A DNA stretch of 64,000 nucleotides from NCBI GenBank assembly GCA_019454045.1, contig SKCR01018446.1, positions 124,001 through 188,000 on the forward strand. The letters run 5' to 3'. Below the pieces are notes generated by a model. The model was not told where the DNA came from. It did not search any database and was given only the letters and a program-made list of their open reading frames with translations. Shown piece after piece: positions 47,266-58,382 of the stretch. The position numbers and the translations under genes were made by a program. Numbering within the stretch: position 1 is the stretch's first letter; every line of letters starts with the position of its first letter. This DNA comes from Zanthoxylum bungeanum (Eukaryota > Streptophyta > Magnoliopsida > Sapindales > Rutaceae).

Positions 47266-47305
47266 TATTAGTTGGACTAATATTTTATTTTTTTTCTTGT
47301 AACAG
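47266..47305 (+). promoter_or_regulatory. Candidate branch point and splice acceptor of copia D
   Basis: TTGGACTAATAT is followed by a run of T and TTCTTGTAACAG. The AG at 47304-47305 lies 52 bases before the gag ATG. It fits a plant 3' splice site and recurs in C. Confidence 0.5.
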
Positions 47306-47356
47306 TTGGACTGTACCCAAATATCGTTAATTGAATAGTTTGACTATGCAATTAAG

Positions 47357-48234
47357 ATGACTGGAAAGATCGGAGTTAGAGACATTATCATGGGCGAAAA
47401 TATCTTTAATGGCGCAAACTTTCCAGATTGGGATATGAATCTCAGGATTGTCCTGAAGGCTGAGAGGATGCTCTATACGATAGAGAGACCTCTCGGGCCT
47501 AAGCCCGAAAATGAGCAGCTGCTTGAGCTTGAGCTTTGGAAGACTTATAGCGATGACAACTCAACTGCTCAATCCGTCATGCTCGTTGCGATGACCCCTC
47601 AATTTCATCGCCAAAATAAGGGATTGGATCCCTATACTATGATGGCAAAATTGAAGGACCTTTATCGATCTAACCTTAGATCACAAATGTATGAATTACA
47701 GAAGAAGCTCTTTTGCTCACGAATGTCAGATGGTACATCTGTTGAGCACCATGTGTCACAGATGATTGCTGACATTGAACAGCTGGGTCAGCTAGGCATA
47801 ACCTTTGAGGCTGAGACTTCTATAGATTTGATCTTGCAGTCTCTTCCTAACAGCTGGAGCGGGTTCATCATGAACTACAATATGATGAACCAAGCCCATA
47901 CTCTTGGATATTGATGGCAATGCTGCATGAAGAAGAAAAAGAGCTATTGAAGGGCAAAAGGTGCGAGGCGCTCTTCGCTTCAACATCTCAGTCTCCCAAG
48001 GCTTGGCCGAAGGCAACTGTAGGTGTAAAGAAGAAGAAAAAGAAGGGCAAGGCCAAATCATCAAAGTCTTCTGGGAAGGCTAAGGATAAATCCCAAGATG
48101 TATGCCTGCAGTGTGGCAAATGGGGTCACTGGAAGCGTGACTCCGTGAGTACAAGGGCGCACATGAAGGAAATCAAAGCGGGCAAGGCACCGGCTTCAGT
48201 ATGTTTGTTATAGAAATAAACATGTCTACTTCTA
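47357..48234 (+). pseudogene. Copia D gag
   Basis: Gag forms the virus-like particle and binds element RNA. The open frame from ATG 47357 reads MTGKIGVRDIIMGENIF, NFPDWDMNLRIVLKAE (the conserved copia gag N-terminal motif), LRSQMYELQKKLF, and ILQSLPNSWSGFIMNYN to a stop at 47914 caused by a frameshift. It continues in 47911-48213 with a lysine-rich basic region and the zinc knuckle CLQCGKWGHWKRD. The last cysteine of the knuckle is lost through a one-base deletion (TGCC to TCC near 48142). The start is chosen because A and C have the same ATG and E has the homologous site. Confidence 0.92.
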
Positions 48235-48640
48235 GTTTTAAAAATTGGATTTTTGATTCTGGTTGTGGTACTCATATATGTACTGATGTGCAGGATATGC
48301 AGATTAGCAGGAGACTGGCCTCATGGGAGATTGATCTACGAGTTGGAAACGGGACAGGGTCGCTGTTTTGGCTGTAGGAACTTATATTTTGGAACTGCCA
48401 TCGGGGCATGTACTAAACTTATCATACTGTTATTATGTACCTAGTTTGACTAGGAATATTATATCTGTATCTTTATTAGCCCAATGTGAGTATACTTTTG
48501 TTTTTAAAAACACTGAGTGTTTTATGTATAAAAATGATATGGAGATATGCAGTGCTGATGTGAATAATGGTCTTTATATTTTGAATATAAATCAATCTCA
48601 AACTAACAAACAAAAGGCTTAAACTAAGTAATAAAGATGA
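48235..48640 (+). pseudogene. Copia D protease and GAG-pre-integrase
   Basis: The protease box reads NWIFDSGCGTHICTD around 48243-48290 by direct reading (TTTTTGATTCTGGTTGTGG), so the catalytic DSG is intact here, unlike in C. A frameshift follows near 48350. The frame 48368-48622 gives LPSGHVLNLSYCYYVP, SLTRNIISVSLLAQC and MEICSADVNNGLYILN. The protease cleaves the polyprotein. Confidence 0.85.
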
Positions 48641-49424
48641 AAATTATATGTGGCATTGTCGTCGGGGACACATTAACAAGACTCACATACCCACACTTTC
48701 GAAGAGTGGGAACTTGGACGGATTTGATCCAAATTCATATGACGTCTGCGAATCTTGTTTGTTAGGCAAAATACCTAAAACACCTTTTAGCGGTAAAGGT
48801 GCACGTGCCACCGAACTGTTAGCCCTCGTTTATAGTGACATATGTGGGCCCATGTCTGGCCAGGCTAGAGGTGGATATGAATACTTCTTAACCTTTACGG
48901 ATGATGCATCGCGTTATAGTTATATGTATCTTATGAGACACAAGTCGGAAACCTTTGAGAAATTCAAAGAATTTCGACACGAAGTAGAAAAACAGACCGG
49001 CAAAAGTATTAAGACATTACGGTCAGACCATGGTGGAGAATACTTAAGCAATGAGTTTCTTGATTACTTGAAAGAGTATGGTATTCTTTTACAGTGGACT
49101 CCTCCCGGAACACCTCAATTAAACTGTGTGTCCAAACGGAGAAACCGAACTTTGTTGGACATGGTAAGGTCCATGATGAGTCGCACAGAGCTACCTATTT
49201 CCTTCTGGGGATATGCATTGAACAATGCAATACTTATTTTGAATAAGTTTCCGTCAAAGTCTGTTCAACAGACTTCGTATGAGATATGGACAAGAAAGAA
49301 ACCGGATTTCTCATTCCTGAAGATTTGGGGTTGCTGGGCATACGTTAAACGTTTGGATGGTACCAAACTTGAACCCAAATCAGATAAGTGTCTATTTGTA
49401 GGTTATCCTAGGGAAACCAAATGA
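48641..49424 (+). pseudogene. Copia D integrase
   Basis: The 258-codon frame has an intact HHCC zinc finger (MWHCRRGHINK, then YDVCESCLLGK), FTDDASRYSY and RSDHGGEYLSNEF. The third catalytic residue is lost: NCVSKRRNRTLLDM has lysine where copia C has glutamate (GAA to AAA), and cysteine replaces glycine before it. PISFWGYALNNAILILNK and KIWGCWAYVKRLDG follow. The frame ends in GYPRETK with a stop. It is otherwise full length. Confidence 0.93.
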
Positions 49425-50480
49425 TATTACTTCTACAACCTATAAGAGAACAAAGTATTTGTTGCTCTACATACGGTCTTCCTTGAGAAGGAATTCCTAA
49501 ATAAAGTGGTAAGTGGAAGGAAAGTAGAACTCGATGAAAATCGGAGTGATACTGTTCCTGGCACAAATCCTTAATGGAACATGAATAGTTCATCAGGGAT
49601 GAGACTGTACCACAATTTTCGAATACACAAGAACCGCGTAGGTCGGAGAGAGTCAGAAAAGAACCTGAGAGGTATGGGTTTCTGATCTCACCTCATTTGG
49701 ATATTAATCTTATTGAGGAAGACAAACCGGCTACGTATGAGGAAGCGATACAAGATATCAACTCCGGTTTATGGCAAGATTCCATGAAGTCCGAAATGGA
49801 TTCCATGTACACTAATCAAGTTTGGACACTAGTTGATGCACTAGAAGGCGTAAAGCCTATTGGTTGCAAATGGGTCTTCAAGAAGAAGACCGACATAGAT
49901 GGCCACATACAAACATACAAAGCTAGGCTTGTAGCGAAAGGGTATCGTCAACGACATGGTATCGATTACAACGAAACTTTTTCACTTGTTGCCATGATTA
50001 AATCCATTCGGATAATGCTTGCTATTGCTTCATATTTCGATTATGAAATATGACAGATGGACGTCAAAACCGCTTTCCTTAACGGAAACCTTTTGGAGGA
50101 TGTTTATATGCAACAGCCTGACGGTTTTGTCATTCCAAAACATGCAGACAAGGTTTGCAGGTTAAATCATCCATTTATGGATTGAAGCAAGCATCTCGTC
50201 TTGGAACCAACGTTTTGATGAGATCATAAAAGAATATGATTTCGTTCAAAATGAGGATGATCCTTGTGTATATAAGAAGGTTAGTGGGAGCGCACTGACA
50301 TTCATTGTCCTTTACATTGATGATGTATTGCTAATAGGCAATGACATTCCCATGCTACAATCGGTGAAAGCTTAGCTTTCATTAAAATTCTTTATTAAGG
50401 ATCTGGGAGAAGCAGCCTTTATTCTAGGAATAAAGATCTACCGGGATAGATCTAGAAAGCTGTTTGGACTCTCCCATAGC
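49425..50480 (+). pseudogene. Copia D linker and reverse transcriptase
   Basis: The linker includes RRSERVRKEPERYGFLISPH. The frame 49697-50053 reads MDSMYTNQVWTLVDALEG, GCKWVFKKKTD, YKARLVAKGYRQRHG and DYNETFSLVAMIKSIRIML and stops at IWQMD where TGG became TGA. Beyond it come [28 protein letters not shown] and a small deletion that shifts the frame near 50202. The catalytic box LYIDDVLLIGND is intact near 50312. Another TGG to TAG stop lies near 50374. Confidence 0.92.
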
Positions 50481-51301
50481 ACGTACATTGACAAAGTGTT
50501 GAAGAGATTCAAAATGGAACAGTCTAAGAGGGGACTGTTGCCAGTGTCACATGGTGTCACTCTATCTAAGGACATATGTCATAAAACTCAAGATGAGAGA
50601 GACAACATGAGTCGGATCCTGTTCTCTTCGGCAGTCGGATCGATCATGTATGACATGATATGTACACGACCTGATGTCTCGTATGCTTTGAGCATGTGTA
50701 GTCGCTATCAGGCTGATCCAAGTGATGGTCACTGGATGGCGGTTAAGAACATCCTTAAGTATCTTAGGCTTACTAAGGATGCTTTCTTAATCTATGGAGA
50801 TGGAGAACTTGAGGTAACTGGGTTTACCGAAGCAAGTTTCCAAACCTAAAAATACGACTGTAAGTCGCAATCCGAGTACATATTTTGTTTGAACAACGGA
50901 GCAGTAAGCTGGAAATCTTCCAAGCAAGAGACTGTTTCCGATTCAACAACAGAAGCGGAGTATATTACTGCAACTGAAGCAGCAAAAGAGGCATTTTGGA
51001 TCCGTAAATTCCTAATTGGATTAGGAGTAGTTTCGTTAGCAGCTGAGCCCGTTCCATTGTATTGTGACAATAATGGGGCTATAGCGCAGACTAAGGAACC
51101 GCAGTCTCATCAATAATCCAGGCATGTTCTTCGACGTTTCCATCTGATTCGTGAGATCATAAATCATGGCAATGTGAAGATCGAGAAGGTCGCATCAGAG
51201 GACAACATTGCAGATCCGCTGACGAAAGCTATTCCTCAGTAAAAGTTTGAGCGACATGTACATAGTTCAGGTGTTAGATACTTGAGTGACTGGCTATAGG
51301 C
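50481..51301 (+). pseudogene. Copia D RNase H
   Basis: Frames 50496-50849 and 50889-51116 give GSIMYDMICTRPDVSYALS, SRYQADPSDGHWMAVKNIL, YGDGELEVTGF, then NGAVSWKSSKQETVSDSTT, EAEYITATEAAKEA and LYCDNNGAIAQTKEPQSHQ. A stop near 50849 separates them. The TDASF aspartate is changed to E (TEASF). The carboxy tail to 51301 (KVASEDNIADPLTKAIPQ-like) carries stops. Confidence 0.9.
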
Positions 51302-51313
51302 CAAGTGGGAGAT
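51301..51313 (+). other. Polypurine tract of copia D
   Basis: CCAAGTGGGAGAT precedes TGTTGG. Confidence 0.9.
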
Positions 51314-53275
51314 TGTTGGATAATTATGACCCATAGCGTCAATATTTGTAAAAGACATTGTGGTTTCTGTACAAATTAACTATGTGACAATAGAAATTGA
51401 TATTTTATCATTTTGTAATTAGATTACTTGAATAAATAAATTATAAAAGTCCTTATGATTAGTTCCGGATTATAAGATATGAGACAATATCAATCCACGA
51501 AGGTTTAATCATTAAATATCCCTAGTCGTAGTATTATTGAGACTAGACATCGATAATGCGGAATAAACTAGCATTGCACTTGTGCGAGTTGTGGGAGCAT
51601 AACGACATAGTTCTCATATATTTAAGTATTTGATACTTATGCAAGTGTGATAGGAGGTTGTGTTTACCGATGGTACGAGAACAGCTTCACTCTGGATAGA
51701 CCCCTCGGAATCCTATTGGTAGTATGATTATGTGTCTATGGGAATCCGATTCAGGGTACGTGTATTTGGTCTTAACCTGAGACTTGCATCGCTAATACTT
51801 GCGACAATTAATACGCTTTGGTTTTGTGTCCGGGACTTTAACAGGTTATGTGTACGCCTCTTCTGGGTATATTGAGAATCGTAGTGTATTGGTGTGATGT
51901 CAAGACGAAAGTATCACTTCAGTCATATGGAGATGATGATCACGCAGGGATACAGAACTGGTTCTCTATTATGTTACAACTATCGGGATAATATGAAAAG
52001 GTCATGATTATCCGATTATAGAGACTAGTTGCTTGTGATCCGATATATGCTTCGTACGGGGCAGACACTATTCCAGACCCGGGCCTTGCATGTGACATAT
52101 GATACTAGATCGCAATACGCAATACTACGTATACTATGCCTGTTATAGATTATATATTCCTTAAAGAATATTTCTGGAGAATAGGGTAGGCACGGTGCTT
52201 TGCTAGAAGCCAACCATGTCTTGTAAATCGGTAAGAACGTGGTACTGGGTACGCACGTATTCGAATAGTCCGACGACCGGATTTACTGCCAACATATCCA
52301 AGGATCTCATGGGTCACTTCCTGAAGATTCACCGATGACGTATGACTCGAACATAATTAATCTAGGATTAATTAGTAGAGAGAGAAAATTAATCTAGGAT
52401 TAATTACAAAGAGAATTTATCTGGGATAAAATTCAATTAAAAGAGAGAGAACGATTAATTTGTAATTAATCGATTAAAATAATATATTCGATATATTAAT
52501 GAAATTGGATTTCATAACAGAATTAAAATTGGATTTTAATTAGGGCGAACGAATTAATTTAGAATTAATTCACGAGCGACTTTAATAGTAATTTTGCTAG
52601 GCATAATTATTAATTAAATTGATTTCATTACGTCGCAATGGAAAATTCGTTAATTCGGAATTAACAAACCCGAGCCCGGAATGTGTTTGCGGGCCCACTC
52701 GGATTTTGAATACAAGTGGGGCCCACATGTCACATCACAAGTCATATCACTTGTCTTTCTCATCACTTTTGTGATGGAAGTTAGGTGATGTGATGTGGCT
52801 TGTTTTTCACACAAGTTAGTAAAGTCATGGACATTTTACCAGCTTTGGATTTTGGTATTACTTTACATTTTGATTTTTGAAATCAATTATTTGGTAACAC
52901 ATTCACTCATCTCCTCTTATCATTCTTCTTCTCCTCTCTCACGCCATTTGCACTCTCCCTCTCTTGGACTTGGCTTGGCCGAAACTTACCAAGAGTAAAG
53001 GAAGAAATTTTGTTGCAATTTTTCTAGTGCTAGCACACATGGAATCATACAAAGGTGATATGGAAACCATTCCCTAGAGTTTGGAATCCTTTCTTAAAGT
53101 TTGGAGCTTGATATCAACATTAGAGAAGGTTGGAGCAACTTCAAAAGAAGCAATAATTTTGAACTCGACACATCATATAACCGATCATTGCGAGTATAAT
53201 TCCGCTATACTTCTTTGCGTTTTTACACATATTTCATGCTTAATATGATCTTGGTTTGTTCATTTGAACCCAACA
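51314..53275 (+). repeat. Copia D 3' LTR (1962 bp)
   Basis: It pairs with 43246-45169 and ends aacccaaca just before the duplicated ccatg. It differs from the 5' LTR by scattered substitutions and small indels. The longer length comes mostly from extra bases such as the ggaagttaggtgatg stretch near 52777. Confidence 0.95.
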
Positions 53276-53990
53276 CCATGGTCGACCAGTAAAAATCCAT
53301 GTCTCACTATCTTACGAGTCAAATTCAATCCATTCATATGCGGTCCACATACTCCAGCGTGCACCTCCTCCATCGCCTTTTGAGACTCTTCTTTTCTTAA
53401 ACATTTAATCTACGCACATTCTGACCTTTCCATCATTTTTCGGTACTGGAACAATGTTGGCTAACCACTCGGGTACTTCACCACCTCTAAGAACCCCACA
53501 TTTATCTGCTTCTTGACTTCTTCCCTAACCTTTTCGGCCCATTCAGGCCTCATTCTTCGAGCTATTTATTTTACTAGTCTCATGTTCGGATAAGTTGGTA
53601 TCATATGCTGAGCAATACCCCTGTCCAGTCCTGGCATGTCTTCATAGGACCAGACGAATACTTTTACATATTTTATTAATACTCTCTCTATTTTTTCCGC
53701 TCATCAGATGTAACCTCACTTGCATTGCAATTGAAATTCCTGGGGTTTTCACATGTACCAAGATAAAATGCATTTGTCTTTGTTGAGTTAATGTCAAATA
53801 TGCTCATATCATGCATGTTATGATGCAGGCTAACATGAAAAGATTCAAACAAGTAAGCAAAATCAATGTCTTTATAATTAATAAATGCATGATTACAATC
53901 AAATAAGTCAGGAAAATAAACATCTTCGTAATTTGTAGTCTTGTCTTCTTTCCGTTTCTTGCTTTCTTCGAGCATCAGATTCTTCAACTA
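53276..53990 (-). pseudogene. Element T: start of RT fused to the integrase zinc finger
   Basis: Minus-strand reading from 53990: a linker (NCNASEVTSDERKK), then IKYVKVFVWSYEDMPGLD, the entry motif of gypsy Tat RT, RPEWAEKVREEVKKQINVGF, and KYPEWLANIVPVPKNDGK followed by VRMCVD. At about 53400 the sequence jumps to EEVHAGVCGPHMNGFNL, the first half of the integrase zinc finger, which ends at copia D and continues at 43245. The RT palm (YxDD), tether and RNase H are absent. T is therefore a deletion derivative unable to copy itself. Confidence 0.85.
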
Positions 53991-54049
53991 CAATAGTTAT
54001 TTTTCCCATTTATCTTCCTCTTTTGCAACTTCCTCTGCCTGTGGTTCTT

Positions 54050-54407
54050 TGCCCATCACATCCTTGAAGATTTCGAATCCCGGTACTATGATCCCATTGA
54101 CTTTTACAGGTTCAGGCTCTCATTGATATCCTGTGGCTTTCATAAAGTATTCCATAAGCTCCATCCCTTTTTTTCTTGGTCTTCGGCTCATTCCCATCAG
54201 ATTCATACCCCAATCCTCTCTTAGTGGTATGTCCATTGAAATCTGGCAGTGCTCTTATTCCTTGGCCTCTAGCACTCAAGCCTGTGTCCGGCTCATATTT
54301 CATTCTTTCCATGATTCTAGCCACTTTAGGGTCCACCCATTCTTCGAAGTTTTCCACCAATTGGAACCTTGTGAAAGGCTATATGTCTAAAGCAGCCACA
54401 TCATTAT
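54050..54407 (-). pseudogene. Element T: G-patch-like segment after protease
   Basis: The minus frame 54112-54360 reads NFEEWVDPKVARIMERMKY, then EPDTGLSARGQGIRALPDF and TKRGLGYE. The spacing of GL, GQGI and GLGY resembles a G-patch, a short glycine-rich RNA-binding motif known from Tat-type pol and from betaretroviruses. It sits between protease and RT. The first glycine-rich box is weakened (GLS for GLG). Similarity is judged by eye. Confidence 0.6.
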
Positions 54408-54800
54408 CTACTTCATCCATAATGGTGACGACTTCCTCCCCATATGAGAACTTATAACCTGTTGCAAGGTGGATAACATGCCCCCAAGTCTATGAAACCA
54501 TGGCCTCCCCAATAACAGAGAAAATGTAGCTGGTATATCAAGCACTGTGAACTCAACCTTGTCTTCAATTGGGCCCGCTTTGACTACTGTGAAGAAATTA
54601 CCTTTGTCTCCCCGCTTGCTATCGTCATATGCTTTGATAGTCATGTTGGAGGGGCTTAAATCTGTTGTCCGCATACCCAACCTTGACAGAATCTTCAAAG
54701 GGCACACATTGATAGATGAGCCATCATCCACCATCACACAAGATGTCTTCTTGCCTCTTACTTCTGCTTTTATGAATAGCAACTTGTTGTGATTCCTCCT
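54408..54800 (-). pseudogene. Element T aspartic protease
   Basis: The 124-codon minus frame 54408-54782 reads CVMVDDGSSINVCPLKIL, RLGMRTTDLSPSNMTIKAY, and FTVLDIPATFSLLLGRPWF. It has the catalytic D-x-G-S box and the flap-to-LGRPW region typical of Tat elements. It lies directly after gag and is open over the whole core, so it is one of the better kept parts of T. Confidence 0.88.
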
Positions 54801-56287
54801 TCCTCATTGGGAGCTATTATTCAGAGAATGTTATCATCTGCCTACCCTCTTTCTGTACTGACCCTATGAATATTGTCTGGTTTGCATCTTCATGTACCAT
54901 TATCTTACTCAGAGCTTCTACCATGGCACGTCTGTGCTCTTGAGAGGTGCATAATAACTCCTATTGCTCACTTGTGCCCGTGTCTTCTTCAATTTATGCA
55001 ACAAGTATCCCCCCCGGTGTCATCCGTATTCTTCATCACCTCTCGGCCTTCTTTTAGCACTTATTTTCCCTTCTCTATTACATCACTGTAAAAACATCCA
55101 CTGCGAGTCATCCTATTTACTTCCTCTTCGTCACTGCTCGAGAAGTTTTCCCAGAAATCTCACCTCTGTTCTGTTTCATCTTCACTGCTGTTATCCCATA
55201 TCCTATGCAAGAAGCTTGGTGGTTAAGATTTTGGAGGACAAAGCTTTTGGGTAGGCCAGAGTTGATCATGTAGGTTGGCGGTGGAACAGAGTGGTAGTTG
55301 GGTAGAGGGTTTCTATGTGTGTTGGGTTGTTCTTTTTCTGGGTTGGATATCTTATTAGTGTTAATAAGGTCTTGGATCGGATGCCTGAGGCGGGCACAAT
55401 TGTCAGTTTCTTGGCCTTTTTACTGATGGTAGTGACAGTATACGTTTAGGTAGAGGTGGCGTGGCATAGGGTTTGGAAGTGGTTTAGGCTCTAAGGGTTT
55501 TAGGAGTCATTGCCTCTTCAGATTTTCAAACACCTTTGACAAAGGTCTACCAAAATTGGAGAATCGCCTATTTCTGAAGGCGGCAACCTCAGCAGGAGCA
55601 AGCTTGGTCCCTGAAGGCCCCCTAATGGTCTTTCTATTATGGCCATAAAATTTTCTGTTCTCGGCTTCCTCTTCCTCGATATCCAATACAGTTTCTCTTA
55701 ACTGTCGAAAGTCGCTAATTATGGAGTTCATCCTTCTCAGCTTATTATAAATGGAGGGCTTGGTGCTCTTAATGATCATCTTATTCTGGCCCTTCTCCGA
55801 GGGTCGTGTCTGCATCTTCAAGAGTTGGCTTCTCCAGAGATCCACATAATCTTTGATGGTCTCTTATAGCTTATGTTTGGTGTGTTTTCTAGGTCACGGA
55901 GCGACAAATCTATCTCCATATCTGTGACATATTGGTTCAGGAAGGCCTCCGCTAGTGCCCTCCACAGTCATCCCTGACCTTTCTCTCCAGGCATGATACC
56001 ATACTATACGGGACGGCCCCTTCCAGTGAACATCCCCAAAAACATATTCGCACCTGGCGCTTCGACAAACCACTGAACTCATCAATGAAACATATTGTCG
56101 TAGATGGACCCTAGGATCTTCATTTCCATTGAACTTGGCCATGTCAGACATCTTAAGTTGGGGAGGCAGCTGTTCTTCGAAAGTTATTGCATCATAGTGT
56201 AATAGATCTTCATATTTTCCCTTCATCTTGTGGGTAACTGACTCTACTTTTTCTCTGAGTTTCTGTAACTCTGCCTGAGGTCCGGAT
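54801..56287 (-). pseudogene. Element T gag
   Basis: Minus-strand reading from 56287: ELQKLREKVESVTHKMKGKY, then LPPQLKMSDMAKFNGNEDP, RVHLRQYVSLMSSV, which is the start of the gypsy gag domain. The frame 55507-55845 continues with DLWRSQLLKMQTRPSEKGQ, MIIKSTKPSIYNKL and AAFRNRRFSN. At 55380-55460 a knuckle-like CHYH...TDNC and RLRHPIQDLIN appear. Frameshifts and stops lie between these parts (for example near 56040 and 55865). Its N-terminal end is cut by copia E at 56288. Confidence 0.82.
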
Positions 56288-58369
56288 TGTTGGATAATAT
56301 GACCCATAGCGTCACTATTTGTACATATCATGGTGTTGTTGTACAAATTAACTATGTGACAAGGAAATTGCACTCTCATCGTTTGTGATTAGATCACCAT
56401 AGATATATAAATGAAGAGAGGTCCATTATGATAGTTCCTGGATTGAGAGTGATATGAGACAGTATCAGTCCACGAAGGATTAATCATTAAATATCCCTAG
56501 CCGGAGTATTATCGAGACAGGTCATCGATAATGCGGAATAGGCTAGTATTGCACTGTGCGCGTTGTGAGGGCACAACGGCATAGTTCTCATATATTTAAG
56601 TATTGGATACTTATGCAAGTGCGATAGGAGGTTGTGTTTCACCGATGGTACGGGAAACAGCTTCGCTCTGGATAGACCCCTCGAATCCCATGGTTATTAT
56701 GACTATGTGTCTATGGGAGTCCGACATCAAGGTAGGTGTATTTGGTCTTAACCTGAGACTTGCACCGCTAATACTTACGACAATCAATATACTTTAGTTG
56801 AGGTCATCTAGGACTCTAACCGGTTCTGTGTACGCCGACTGCTGGGTATATTGAGAATCGTAGAGTATTGGGTGTGATGTCAAGACGGAAGTATCACTCC
56901 AGTCATAGTGGAGATGATGTCAGGCAGGATACGGTATTAGTGCTATTAAGTGTTGCGCAACCATCGGGATATTATGACTAGGTCATGCATATCCGATTAT
57001 AGAGACTAGTTACCAGACATCCGACATGTGCTTCGGACGGGGCAGACACTTATCCAGCCCCAGCCTAGCACGTGACTATCCGATACTGGGCCGAAATACA
57101 CAATACTACGGTATACTACGCCTGATACAGATCCTTTATTCTTGTAAGGATTTTTCCGGAGAATTGGATAGGCATGGCGCTTTGCTAGAGGCCAACCTTG
57201 TCTTGTAAATTGGTATAACATAGTACGAGGTACTTACGTGTTCGGATAGTCCGACGACCAATTTGACTGCCAACATATCCGGGGATCTCATGGGTCGCTT
57301 CCCAAAGATTCACGATGACGTATGACTCGCACTTATATTAATCTGGGATTAATAAGATGAGAGAGAAAATTAATCTGGGATTAATTACGGAGATATTTTG
57401 TCTGGGATAAAATACTATAAAAGGGAGATACGATTAATTTAGAATTAATCGGTAAATTAATATATTTGATATATTAAATGAAATTGGATTTCGACGCGGA
57501 ATTAAAATTAGATTTTAATTCGGGCGAGCGAATTAATTTTGAATTAATTCGTTAGCGACGTGAATAGTGATTTCGCTAGGCGTAATCATTTAATTACGAC
57601 GCAACGGAAAATTCGTTAATTTAGAATTAGCGAATCCGAGCCCGAGATTATTTGCGAACGCATTCGCATTTCGAATTCGAGTGCGGCACGTAAGTCAAAT
57701 CAAGCGTCAAATCGCTAGTCGCATCTAGCGTCACATCAAGCGTCAAATCATGTCACTTTGAGTGATGTGACAATTGATTAGATTGATTGATTGAAAAGAC
57801 TTGATGTGAGTGGTTGGAAATCAACTTTTTGAAAGTTGAAAGACATATATTGTTTTTTATATCTTCCTTTGTCTTTTTGAAAGAAAAGGGAAGTGTATTT
57901 GCTTTTATTATTTGTAGAAAATATATAAGCAAATTAAAAACCAATTTTCCAACACACTTTCACTTCTCTCTCTCACTATTTCTCCTTCCTCTCTCACGCA
58001 TTTCTTCTTGTTCTTGAGGCAGTGAACTGCCGATGGAAGCAAAGGAAAAATGGAGGGAAGCAAGTGTGTTTTGTGGCAAAACAAGAGTGCTAGCACACTC
58101 CGAGAGCAATGCGAAGGTGATAGGGAAGTCCACCCATGAGCCGGGAACCAAAATGATGAAGCTTGGAGCTTCAAATCTTGAAGATAAGGGGCGCAAATCA
58201 CTGTTCACAGCAGCCCACTGCAGTGCAGTCCACCAGTGAGCAGATTTCGTTTTTTGTTGCCCAAATCGTCGCTCAACCGCTCGATGTAAGTATTCCGCGA
58301 CTTTCTCGATTTGTATTCACACATATTTCATGGCTTGTATTCGATTCTATGGACCTAGAAACTCCAACA
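56288..58369 (+). repeat. Copia E 5' LTR (2082 bp)
   Basis: It starts TGTTGGATAATATGACCC and ends actccaaca before the primer site. A TATATAAATG box lies at about 56404. Three attaatct-type palindromic units lie at 57337-57415. Around 57660-57760 it has an own cluster of aagcgtcaaatc(g/a) repeats. Confidence 0.92.
58286..58291 (+). promoter_or_regulatory. Candidate splice donor in copia E 5' LTR
   Basis: GTAAGT, followed by ATTCC, sits after CGCTCGAT, 83 bp before the LTR end. This is the strongest donor match in the family. Confidence 0.5.
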
Positions 58370-58370
58370 A

Positions 58371-58382
58371 TGGTATCAGAGC
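58371..58382 (+). other. Primer-binding site of copia E
   Basis: TGGTATCAGAGC, one base after the LTR, is the perfect tRNA-Met-type site. Confidence 0.92.

Larger units (their letters stand above)
45170..47356 (+). other. Leader of copia D (candidate intron)
   Basis: This 2.2-kb segment has no sense gene. It is homologous to the leaders of A, C and E. Blocks include the ttgggcc-rich part (45690-45860), gacctgcatgtccagcc (46350) and the ttggccaaagtcaag boxes (46730-47090). Many upstream ATGs would hinder scanning to gag if it stayed in the mRNA. Confidence 0.75.
43246..53275 (+). mobile_element. Copia D, complete + strand element in T, with perfect target duplication
   Basis: The element is 10,030 bp, flanked by ccatg at 43241-43245 and 53276-53280. 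Removing it joins the two halves of the T integrase zinc finger. It has both LTRs, primer site, leader, all gag-pol domains and a polypurine tract. It is the best preserved + strand copy here but carries several stops and frameshifts. Confidence 0.96.

Noticed and set aside
55894..56379. 161-codon minus frame as a gene of its own
   Set aside because: It starts in the copia E LTR and runs by chance into the gag of T; only the part below 56287 is gag.
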